Assembly: GCF_001426995.1 (NCBI RefSeq)
Contig: NZ_LMFY01000001.1
Coordinates: 692,708-756,707, forward strand
Direction of reading: 5' to 3'
Source: Microbacterium sp. Root553
GTDB taxonomy: Bacteria; Actinomycetota; Actinomycetes; Actinomycetales; Microbacteriaceae
Length of the DNA stretch: 64,000 nucleotides
Positions within the stretch are counted from its first letter, which is position 1. Each line of letters starts with the position of its first letter. The translations under genes were made by a program, and so were the position numbers. Under the pieces are notes generated by a model that worked only from the letters and a program-made list of their open reading frames with translations, was not told the origin of the DNA and made no database searches. Shown piece by piece: positions 8,401 to 14,755 of this stretch.

Positions 8401-9113
8401 GCGGGGCGGATGACGCGCGCCGGAACCCCTACGCAGATGCGTCGGCCGGCGCGGGGTCGCCGACCGCCGGTGCGGGGTCAGAAACGCACCCCGCCCCCGA
8501 TGCGGGGCCAGAAACGCACGCCGAATCGCCCTCCGCGGTGCAGAATCGACCCCGCAGCGGCGTCGGCCGCTCGCGTTTCCGTCTGCCGACCGCCATTCTG
8601 CTCACCTGCGCGGCGCTCGGAGTGGCCGGCGGCGTCCTGCTCGCACCCGCGAACTGGATCTCGACGGTGCTGTTCCTCGGCGTCCCCTTCGCCAGCGTCG
8701 CGCTGGCCGGGCTGTGGCTCCTGCCGTCGGTGATCGCCCTGCGTCTTCTGCGACGTCCCGCGGTGGGCCTGTTGGTGGGGCTCCTCGCCGGACTCGTCAT
8801 CGTGCCGTTCTCCGGATACGGATTCAGCAGCGTGGCCACGAACCTCTGGTGGGCGGCGTTCACCGAACTCCCGTTCCTGTTCGTGCTCTGGCGCTACTGG
8901 GGAACCTGGTTGCACTACCTCGGCGCGGCGATCGTCGGCATCGTCTACCCGGTCCTCGCCTGGACGTCGTTCAACCTGGGGACGTTCGACCTCGGCCTGC
9001 AGATCACGTTCTTCGCGATCACGCTCGCGAGCTGTCTCGGGGGCACGGCACTCGGCATCCTGATCGCCGACCGGCTGCGCCGCGCGGGTGTCGGCGGGCG
9101 CCTGCCGCGCTGA
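8397..9113 (+). CDS. ECF transporter S component, YkoE-like (second copy, extended N-terminus)
   Basis: A 238-residue paralogue of the S protein encoded at 4263. After a soluble N-terminus the membrane core starts near residue 62 (LPTAILLTCAALGVAGGVLL) and carries the ELPFLFVLWRYWG motif that aligns with the first copy. The 4-nt overlap with the SIP stop makes ATG 8397 the likely start. The first 60 residues are odd: low-complexity Ala/Gly/Glu repeats (AGAGSPTAGAGSETHPAP-type) encoded by GCGGGGTCAGAAACGCAC copies related to the non-coding GGCGGGGTCA array at 58.7 kb. The N-terminus therefore looks like translated repeat DNA. Probably the iron-induced substrate-binding subunit of this operon. 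Confidence 0.86.
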   Translation: MSGADDARRNPYADASAGAGSPTAGAGSETHPAPDAGPETHAESPSAVQNRPRSGVGRSRFRLPTAILLTCAALGVAGGVLLAPANWISTVLFLGVPFASVALAGLWLLPSVIALRLLRRPAVGLLVGLLAGLVIVPFSGYGFSSVATNLWWAAFTELPFLFVLWRYWGTWLHYLGAAIVGIVYPVLAWTSFNLGTFDLGLQITFFAITLASCLGGTALGILIADRLRRAGVGGRLPR

Positions 9114-9189
9114 CCACCCCTGGCCAGCCCCTGATCGCCCGTGGCCGGGAACAGACCCGTCTCACTCGGTCAGCCGCCCGACAGACGCA

Positions 9190-9223
9190 GAAGGGCCCCG
9201 GATGCCGGCATCCGGGGCCCTTC
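9190..9223. terminator. Perfect hairpin terminator between convergent genes
   Basis: Two 17-nt arms (GAAGGGCCCCGGATGCC and its exact complement) sit back to back. They lie between the end of the ECF operon and the acyl-CoA dehydrogenase on the other strand. The T-run is short, as usual in high-GC actinobacteria. It probably works in both directions. Confidence 0.85.
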
Positions 9224-9238
9224 TTCCGTCGATCCGCG

Positions 9239-10402
9239 TCAGCGCTTGCCGGCGATCTGACGACCGACGATCTCGCGCATGATCTCGTTCGTGCCGCCGT
9301 AGATGCGGTGCACGCGGGCGTCGAGAAAGGCGCGCGCGATCGGGTACTCGGTGATGTACCCGTATCCGCCGTGCAGCTGCACACCGGTGTCGAGCACCTC
9401 CCACTCGCGCTCGGTCGCCCAGAACTTCACCTTCGCCGCCTCTTCGGCCGAGAGCTCGCCCTTCGAGTACGCCAGCAGTGCACGGTCGACGTACGCCCAG
9501 AGCGCGTCGACCGTCGTCGCCATGTCTGCGATCTTGAAGCGGGTGTTCTGGAAGTCAATGATCCGCTCGCCGAACGCCTCGCGGTCCTTCGTGTACGCGA
9601 CGGTCCAGTCGAGCGCGGCCTGCGCGGCCGCCGCGCCGGCGACACCGATCGACAGGCGCTCCAGCGGCAGGTTCATCATCAGCTGCACGAAGCCCTTGCC
9701 CTCGACACCCCCGATGAGGTTCTCGTCGGGGACGAAGACGTCGCTGAACGAGAGCTCGGCGGTGTCGTGCCCCTGGAAGCCCATCTTGTGGAGCTTCTTG
9801 CCGTGCTCGAACCCCTCCATCCCGTCTTCGAGCAGCACCAGGCTGAACGCATCGGGACGGTTGCCCTCACCGGTCTTCACGAACGTGACGACGAGATCGG
9901 CGGTGGCACCCGACGAGATGAAGGTCTTGGCGCCGTTGACGATGTACCCGCCGTCGGTCTTCTTCGCCGTGGTCTTGATGCCTCGCAGATCCGACCCGGC
10001 ACCGGGCTCGGTCATCGCGAGTGCGCCGATCACCTCGCCGGTGGCCATACGCGGCAGCCACTTCTCCTTCTGCTCCTGCGTTCCCATGTGCACGAGGTAC
10101 GGCACGGCGAGGTCGTCCTGGATGCCGAAGGCACCCGCGAGCGAGCCCGCTCCGGCGGCGATGACCTCTTCCATCACGATCGTGCGGAAGCGGTAGTCCT
10201 GCAGCATCCCCGCGCCGCCGAACTCCTCGGGCACGGACAGCCCGATCAGGCCGGCCTCGCCGGCGGCGAGCATGGTCGCGCGGTCGACCTCACCGTCGGA
10301 ATCCCACTTCTCGATCGTCTCGTGCGTGACGTGGCGCTTGACGAAATCCTTGACGAGGTCGCGGAATGCCTCGTGATCCTCTTCGTAGATGTCGCGTTCC
10401 AT
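9239..10402 (-). CDS. Acyl-CoA dehydrogenase, LCAD-like, with atypical catalytic position
   Basis: A 387-residue flavoprotein of the acyl-CoA dehydrogenase family, expected to introduce the alpha-beta double bond of acyl-CoA thioesters. Signatures: ALAMTEPGAGSDLRGIKTTA, the GYIVNGAKTFISSG sheet, the LPLERLSIG helix, and the long-chain type C-terminus RIYGGTNEIMREIVGRQI. The ATG at 10402 follows a perfect AGGAGG. In LCAD-type enzymes the catalytic base is a Glu in the helix after LPxERLxI; here residue 261 at that place is Gln (codon CAG, 9620-9622), and the MCAD-type alternative position is Gly (YGGTNEIM). The enzyme may therefore be inactive as a dehydrogenase, use another base, or have been re-purposed. 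Confidence 0.92.
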   Translation of the reverse strand: MERDIYEEDHEAFRDLVKDFVKRHVTHETIEKWDSDGEVDRATMLAAGEAGLIGLSVPEEFGGAGMLQDYRFRTIVMEEVIAAGAGSLAGAFGIQDDLAVPYLVHMGTQEQKEKWLPRMATGEVIGALAMTEPGAGSDLRGIKTTAKKTDGGYIVNGAKTFISSGATADLVVTFVKTGEGNRPDAFSLVLLEDGMEGFEHGKKLHKMGFQGHDTAELSFSDVFVPDENLIGGVEGKGFVQLMMNLPLERLSIGVAGAAAAQAALDWTVAYTKDREAFGERIIDFQNTRFKIADMATTVDALWAYVDRALLAYSKGELSAEEAAKVKFWATEREWEVLDTGVQLHGGYGYITEYPIARAFLDARVHRIYGGTNEIMREIVGRQIAGKR

Positions 10403-10474
10403 GGCGTCCTCCTGAACGTTCGTGCGTCTTTGCTCCGGTGAGTCTATGCCGGTTCGCCGACACCACGACAGCCC

Positions 10475-10497
10475 ATTGTGAGAATGCATCCCACAAT
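10475..10497. promoter_or_regulatory. Palindromic operator candidate upstream of the acyl-CoA dehydrogenase
   Basis: ATTGTG (10475-10480) and CACAAT (10492-10497) form an inverted repeat, extended inward by GA/TC pairs (ATTGTGnGA...TCnCACAAT). It lies 73 bp upstream of the dehydrogenase start and downstream of the vanY stop. The size fits a TetR- or GntR-family dimer. No regulator gene is adjacent. Confidence 0.5.
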
Positions 10498-10565
10498 CCG
10501 TGACACTGGGTACCGTGATTGTCGGATGCCGCAACGAGGTCGTCGAGACCGGCATCCGCAGGCGA

Positions 10566-11501
10566 TCAGTGCAGGTAATCGGGGGCTGCGGGAAGCCCGA
10601 AGAACTCCTCGAGCGTGTGATAGCCGCCCTGGTGGTAGGCCGCGGCGAGATCCCGACCGACGTAGCGGAGGTGCCAGGGCTCCGGCTTGTATCCGGTGAT
10701 CCCCGAGCCGACCTGCTCGTAGCGCACGATGAAGCCGTACTCCCAGGCGTTCGCCGCGATCCAGTCGCCCTGCGCGGTCGCACCGAACGACTCGATCGCA
10801 CCGCACGACGACTCGCACGCCACGAGGTCGATCGCGAGCCCGGTCTGATGTTCGCTGTGGCCCGCCCGTGCCGACGATGCATCGGCACCGGCCTGGCCGT
10901 CGGTGCGCACATGCGAGGCATGGGTCGCGACCTGCAGGTCGTACGACCGGTAGCCGTTGTTCGCTCCGATGCGCCCCGCCCCCTCGGAGTCGGCCGCCAC
11001 GGCCATCTCGCCCACCGCGGCGGCGACATCGGCGCGAGCCTGGCCCGAACGCGTCGTCATCTGCACCGGGATGTCGGCGAGAGGCGACGGCGCGAAATCC
11101 AGGGGGGTCAGCGGACGCGCCTTGTTGACCACGACCCACACGTGCGCCGGGTCGTCGAGCGAGATGCACGGGGCGTTCCCCGCGATCACGGCCGCCCGGA
11201 AGCCCTCCCCGCCACCGAACCCCGCGACGATCGCCGCGTCGTCGGCGACCGAGATCGCCTCGAGAACGCTCGGCTCGGCGCACGGGTCGGCCGCGGTGGT
11301 CGCGCCGACCTGCACGGCCGGCACCTCCTGCACCACGCTCGGCTCGGGCATCCCCGGATCGTCCGACGCGGAGGTCGCGACCGGCGCCGTGGCGATCGAG
11401 AGCAGGATGCCGATGGCGGTCACCGCGAGTCCGACCGGCAGCGCAGGCCCTCGGGCCGGGGACCGGGTCGCCGCATGCTGAGGCTGCGGCAGAAGATGCA
11501 T
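10566..11501 (-). CDS. VanY-type D-alanyl-D-alanine carboxypeptidase, exported
   Basis: A 311-residue zinc peptidase (M15B) that trims the terminal D-Ala of peptidoglycan stem peptides outside the membrane. A hydrophobic segment at residues 23-44 serves as signal or anchor. The catalytic domain is C-terminal: IGANNGYRSYDLQ (substrate Arg), SEHQTGLAIDLV (zinc His and Asp, ~213) and EPWHLRYVG (catalytic Glu and zinc His, ~270). Between the signal and this domain is a spacer with two Cys (ADPCAEP, NAPCISL) and two more later (ACESSC), suggesting disulfides. The ATG at 11501 is preceded by GACAAT ending 6 nt upstream, so it is probably leaderless; the longer reading to 11585 lacks a start signal. 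Divergent from the radical SAM gene. Confidence 0.9.
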   Translation of the reverse strand: MHLLPQPQHAATRSPARGPALPVGLAVTAIGILLSIATAPVATSASDDPGMPEPSVVQEVPAVQVGATTAADPCAEPSVLEAISVADDAAIVAGFGGGEGFRAAVIAGNAPCISLDDPAHVWVVVNKARPLTPLDFAPSPLADIPVQMTTRSGQARADVAAAVGEMAVAADSEGAGRIGANNGYRSYDLQVATHASHVRTDGQAGADASSARAGHSEHQTGLAIDLVACESSCGAIESFGATAQGDWIAANAWEYGFIVRYEQVGSGITGYKPEPWHLRYVGRDLAAAYHQGGYHTLEEFFGLPAAPDYLH

Positions 11502-11559
11502 GCCTCTATTGTCGCTTAACTCGAATCGAACATATATCGCAGCCGGGTTGACGTGACAG

Positions 11560-11575
11560 TCGATTTTATGTTCGA
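11560..11575. promoter_or_regulatory. LexA/SOS box candidate
   Basis: TCGATTTTATGTTCGA matches the actinobacterial SOS consensus TCGAACnnnnGTTCGA at 10 of 12 fixed positions (right half perfect). It lies 8 bp upstream of the radical SAM start. A second left half-site TCGAAC is at 11526-11531. From memory, the M. tuberculosis homologue Rv2578c also has an SOS box, which would support the call. Confidence 0.6.
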
Positions 11576-11583
11576 CTCTCTGC

Positions 11584-13677
11584 ATGAGGTGGCAAGGTCA
11601 GAAGGTCGGCGACGTCGACTCCGGGGCACTCCCGGGGCTCGAAGACCGGTCGAGCGTGCTGCGCACCGTGACCACGCCCGACTTCGCAGGGATGACCTTC
11701 CACGAGGTGCTGTCGAAGTCCGCGCTCAATCACGTCCCCGGCGCATCACGCATGCCGTTCGCCTGGACGATCAACCCGTACCGGGGATGCAGCCATGCCT
11801 GCGTCTATTGCCTATCCCCCGACACCTTGATCCTCTGCGCCGATGGCCGCCAGCGGCCCCTGCGTGCCCTCGAGATCGGTGACGAGATCATCGGCACCGA
11901 GCGGCAAGGCAGCTACCGCCGCTACGTTCGCACCAAGATCCGGGCGAAGTGGGCGACGCGGAAACAGGCGCATAGGGTCACGCTTGCGGATGGGACCGAA
12001 CTCGTCGCGAGCGGGGATCATCGGTTCCTCACTGAGCGCGGGTGGAAGCATGTCGCAGATGCTGATTCCGGGCAGCGTCCACATCTCACGACGAACAATC
12101 GGCTCATGGGGTTCGGAATCGGATCCGCCGGGTCGTCGATCGATGCGCTCTCGTCCGGATACCGTCGCGGCTACCTCTCGGGGATGATCCGCGGCGACGG
12201 GACGATCTTCCACGGCACCTATCCGAGCGAGTCCCGAACCCGCGAGATACACAGCTTCCGCCTCGCACTGATCGATGACGAAGCCCTCGAGCGAACTCGG
12301 CTATTCCTCGACGATGAAGGCGTTCCGACCAGGACCCGCCCCTTCGCGGTCGCCACCAATACGCGCAGCGATGCGGACGCGATCCACACCGCCGCCAGGC
12401 ATCATGTCGAGACCGTCGAGTCGCTCGTGCAGACGCCCGACGCTCCGGACGCCGACTGGTACGCGGGGTTCCTCGCCGGCATCTTCGACGCGGAGGGAAG
12501 TTGCTCGGGGGGCGTCCTGCGGATCTCGAACAAGGACGCAGAGATCATCGCGCTGATCGAACGCGGCTTGCGGATTTTCGCGATTCCGCATGTCGTCGAA
12601 GATCCGCGCCCCAACGGCGTTCGTTGCGTCCGTGTCGTCGGCGGCCTCCCCAGCCGCCAGCGATTCTTCGCGATCTGCTCGCCGGCTATCACTCGCAAGC
12701 TCTCCATAGAGGGAACCGCGGTGAAGAGCGTCGCCGATCTGAGGGTCATCGAGATCACGCCGATCCCGGGAGAGCAGGAACTGCTCGATATCACGACCGG
12801 CACAGGAGACTTCATCGCCAACGGGGTCGTCAGCCACAACTGCTTCGCTCGAGGGACGCACGAGTATCTCGACCTCGACGGCGGAGCCGACTTCGACTCG
12901 CAGATCGTGGTCAAGACCAACGTGGTCGAGGTTCTGCAGAAGGAGCTGCGCAAGGGCAGCTGGCAGCACGAGACCGTCGCACTCGGCACGAACACCGATC
13001 CGTACCAGCGCGCGGAGGGTCGGTACAAGCTGATGCCTGGCATCATCGAGACCCTCGCTGCATCGGGCACACCGATGTCGATCCTCACCAAGGGCACCTT
13101 GATCAGGCGCGACATCCCGCTGCTGGTGAAGGCTGCGCAGCGGGTTCCGGTCGACATCCAGATGTCCATCGCGATGTACGACGACGAGCTGCAGAAGGCG
13201 ATCGAACCGGGCACACCGACGACGCAGGCGAGGCTCGACACGGTGCGGGCTCTGCGAGATGCCGGGTTCCGCGTCACGGTGTTCCTGATGCCGATCATGC
13301 CGCACATGACCGATTCGGTCGAAGCGCTCGACACCGCGCTGCGCCGCATCACGGAGGCGGGTGCGAGCCGGGTGATCTACGGCGCGCTGCATCTTCGCGC
13401 GGGCGTGAAGCCGTGGTTCATGCAGTGGCTGGGCGAGTGCCGCCCGGATCTCGTCTCGTCGTACCGCGGACTGTACCCGGGGGTCTCCGCCGAGGCACCG
13501 AAGGGCTATCGGCAGTGGCTGGCCAAACGAGTGCGCCCGCTGATCCGGATGCACGGTCTCGACGCCGAACACGAAGACGACTATCCGGTGCGCGGCATCC
13601 GCTCGTCCGCCCCGCACGGACGCCCGGCACCCGCTGTCGCGGCGCCTGCCGCGCCCGCGCAGCCGATGCTGTTCTGA
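11584..13677 (+). CDS. Rv2578c family radical SAM protein (SplB-like), interrupted by an intein
   Basis: Precursor of 697 residues; the spliced host protein is 353 residues. The host resembles spore-photoproduct-lyase-like radical SAM proteins of the actinobacterial Rv2578c type: FHEVLSKSALNHVPGASRMP, INPYRGCSHACVY then CFARGTHEYLDLD after splicing, giving the CxxxCxxC iron-sulfur/SAM motif, followed by VVKTNVVEVL, ALGTNTDPYQRAEG and ILTKGTLIRRD. The intein (residues 76-419) enters just before the third motif Cys, so the enzyme can only assemble its cluster after splicing. The host starts MRWQGQKVGD at ATG 11584, similar to mycobacterial relatives. The putative SOS box upstream suggests a DNA-damage role. 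Substrate unknown. Confidence 0.95.
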   Translation: MRWQGQKVGDVDSGALPGLEDRSSVLRTVTTPDFAGMTFHEVLSKSALNHVPGASRMPFAWTINPYRGCSHACVYCLSPDTLILCADGRQRPLRALEIGDEIIGTERQGSYRRYVRTKIRAKWATRKQAHRVTLADGTELVASGDHRFLTERGWKHVADADSGQRPHLTTNNRLMGFGIGSAGSSIDALSSGYRRGYLSGMIRGDGTIFHGTYPSESRTREIHSFRLALIDDEALERTRLFLDDEGVPTRTRPFAVATNTRSDADAIHTAARHHVETVESLVQTPDAPDADWYAGFLAGIFDAEGSCSGGVLRISNKDAEIIALIERGLRIFAIPHVVEDPRPNGVRCVRVVGGLPSRQRFFAICSPAITRKLSIEGTAVKSVADLRVIEITPIPGEQELLDITTGTGDFIANGVVSHNCFARGTHEYLDLDGGADFDSQIVVKTNVVEVLQKELRKGSWQHETVALGTNTDPYQRAEGRYKLMPGIIETLAASGTPMSILTKGTLIRRDIPLLVKAAQRVPVDIQMSIAMYDDELQKAIEPGTPTTQARLDTVRALRDAGFRVTVFLMPIMPHMTDSVEALDTALRRITEAGASRVIYGALHLRAGVKPWFMQWLGECRPDLVSSYRGLYPGVSAEAPKGYRQWLAKRVRPLIRMHGLDAEHEDDYPVRGIRSSAPHGRPAPAVAAPAAPAQPMLF
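11809..12840 (+). other. Intein with LAGLIDADG homing endonuclease
   Basis: In-frame 344-residue intein. The N-terminal splice block is CLSPDTLILCADG (Cys1 = codon 11809-11811). The penultimate-histidine block VVSHN ends at 12840, and the +1 extein residue is Cys (12841). Two LAGLIDADG motifs are present: GYLSGMIRGDGT (residues ~196-207) and GFLAGIFDAEGS (~295-306), so the homing endonuclease looks complete. The block-B-like GTELVASGDHRFL is at ~139-151. All splicing residues expected for a class 1 intein are present. It occupies a conserved active-site position, as mobile inteins typically do. Confidence 0.95.
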
Positions 13678-13777
13678 CGTGCGCCGATGCTCGGGGGTTC
13701 CCGGGGATTCCGGGGTTCCGGCGGACTCTCCGGGCCCTCCGGGCGTGTGCGCCGAGCATCCCGCTAGGTTGGGCTGC

Positions 13778-13993
13778 ATGTTCCGCGGATACGTCGCCCT
13801 GCTGTTCCTCGCCGGTCTCGCCGCGACCGTCTACGGCACACTGCTGCCGCTCGGCGGCGGCTCGACGCTCGCGATGGTGGGGGCGGCCGCCCTCGGTGCC
13901 TCCTTCGTCCTGATCGGGATCGTGCTTCTCGGCGATCGAGGGAAGGCGCAGGCGCCCTCGCGCGAGGGCGCTGCCGGTCGAGCGATCGGGTGA
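13778..13993 (+). CDS. Small two-helix membrane protein
   Basis: Predicted 71-residue protein, MFRGYVALLFLAGLAATVYG then LAMVGAAALGASFVLIGIVL, two membrane segments followed by a charged tail (GDRGKAQAPSREG). I do not recognise a family. The start is chosen because TAGGTT (13765-13770) ends 7 nt before ATG 13778, the leaderless promoter pattern seen throughout the window; the in-frame reading further upstream is Pro/Gly repeat DNA. Flanked by the radical SAM gene (100 bp upstream) and the YaeQ gene (40 bp downstream). Confidence 0.6.
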   Translation: MFRGYVALLFLAGLAATVYGTLLPLGGGSTLAMVGAAALGASFVLIGIVLLGDRGKAQAPSREGAAGRAIG

Positions 13994-14033
13994 GGTCCGG
14001 AGAGCGCGTCCAGGGCGCGTAGGCTCGGTCGTT

Positions 14034-14573
14034 ATGGCTACCGGCTCCACGATGCACACGTTCGACGTCCAGCTGGCCGACATGGATCGTGGGGTCTACG
14101 ACGACTACTCGCTGCGTGTCGCCCGGCATCCGTCAGAGACCGACGCCTACATGCTGACGCGCGTACTGGCGTACGGACTCGAATTCACCGAGGGCATCAC
14201 CTTCGGCGGCGGCATCTCGCAGACCGACGAGCCGGCCGTGCTCGTGCGCGACCTCACCGGCAGCACCACCGCATGGATCGAGGTCGGAGCGCCGGATGCC
14301 GAACGCCTGCACTACGGCTCCCGGCTCGCCGAGCGCACGGTCGTGTACACGCATCGCGACCCGGCGAAGGTCATGGCGCCGTGGGCCGACAAGCGCATCC
14401 ACCGTTCCGAAGACCTCCGCGTCTTCAGCTTCGACCCCGGCTTCGTCGATTCGGCCGCGCCCCTCCTCGAGCGTCGCAACACGATGACCCTCACGGTCAC
14501 CGAGCAGGTGCTCTACCTCGACCTCAACGGCACGACGCTGACCACCGCGATCCACGAGCACCGACTCGGCTGA
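14034..14573 (+). CDS. YaeQ family protein
   Basis: A 179-residue protein matching the YaeQ family (PD-(D/E)XK-like fold, function poorly defined; E. coli YaeQ was first noticed as an RfaH suppressor). Recognisable stretches are HTFDVQLADMDRGVYDDYSL, RHPSETDAYMLTRVLAYGLE, FGGGISQTDEPAVLVRDLTG and WIEVGAPDAERLHYGSR, covering the full family length. The ATG at 14034 follows TAGGCT (14020-14025) by 8 nt; a start at the later Met (MHTFDVQ) is possible. Monocistronic, ending at a terminator shared with the convergent helicase gene. Confidence 0.92.
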   Translation: MATGSTMHTFDVQLADMDRGVYDDYSLRVARHPSETDAYMLTRVLAYGLEFTEGITFGGGISQTDEPAVLVRDLTGSTTAWIEVGAPDAERLHYGSRLAERTVVYTHRDPAKVMAPWADKRIHRSEDLRVFSFDPGFVDSAAPLLERRNTMTLTVTEQVLYLDLNGTTLTTAIHEHRLG

Positions 14574-14613
14574 CGCGGGCTCCTCCTCCCTGCGCCGGTG
14601 CCGCGCCGTGCAC

Positions 14614-14675
14614 CGCGTCGGGAGGAGAACAGCCTGTCGGGAGGACTCGCTGCCTGAAATCCTCCTCCCGACGCG
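14614..14675. repeat. Intergenic inverted repeat (GTCGGGAGGA family)
   Basis: Perfect 14-nt arms CGCGTCGGGAGGAG (14614-14627) and CTCCTCCCGACGCG (14662-14675), with an extra direct copy TGTCGGGAGGA inside the loop and another TCTCCTCCCGG just after. It lies downstream of the YaeQ gene and upstream of the terminator. REP-like; function unknown. Confidence 0.75.
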
Positions 14676-14710
14676 TGGATCTCCTCCCGGAGAGACGGCG
14701 CACGGCACGA

Positions 14711-14750
14711 CGAAGGCCCCGTCCCCGCAGATGCGGAGACGGGGCCTTCG
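14711..14750. terminator. Bidirectional terminator between YaeQ and helicase genes
   Basis: Stem CGAAGGCCCCGTC (14711-14723) pairs with GACGGGGCCTTCG (14738-14750), with a small inner CCGC/GCGG stem in the loop. It sits between two convergent genes. Confidence 0.85.
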
Positions 14751-14755
14751 AGCGC

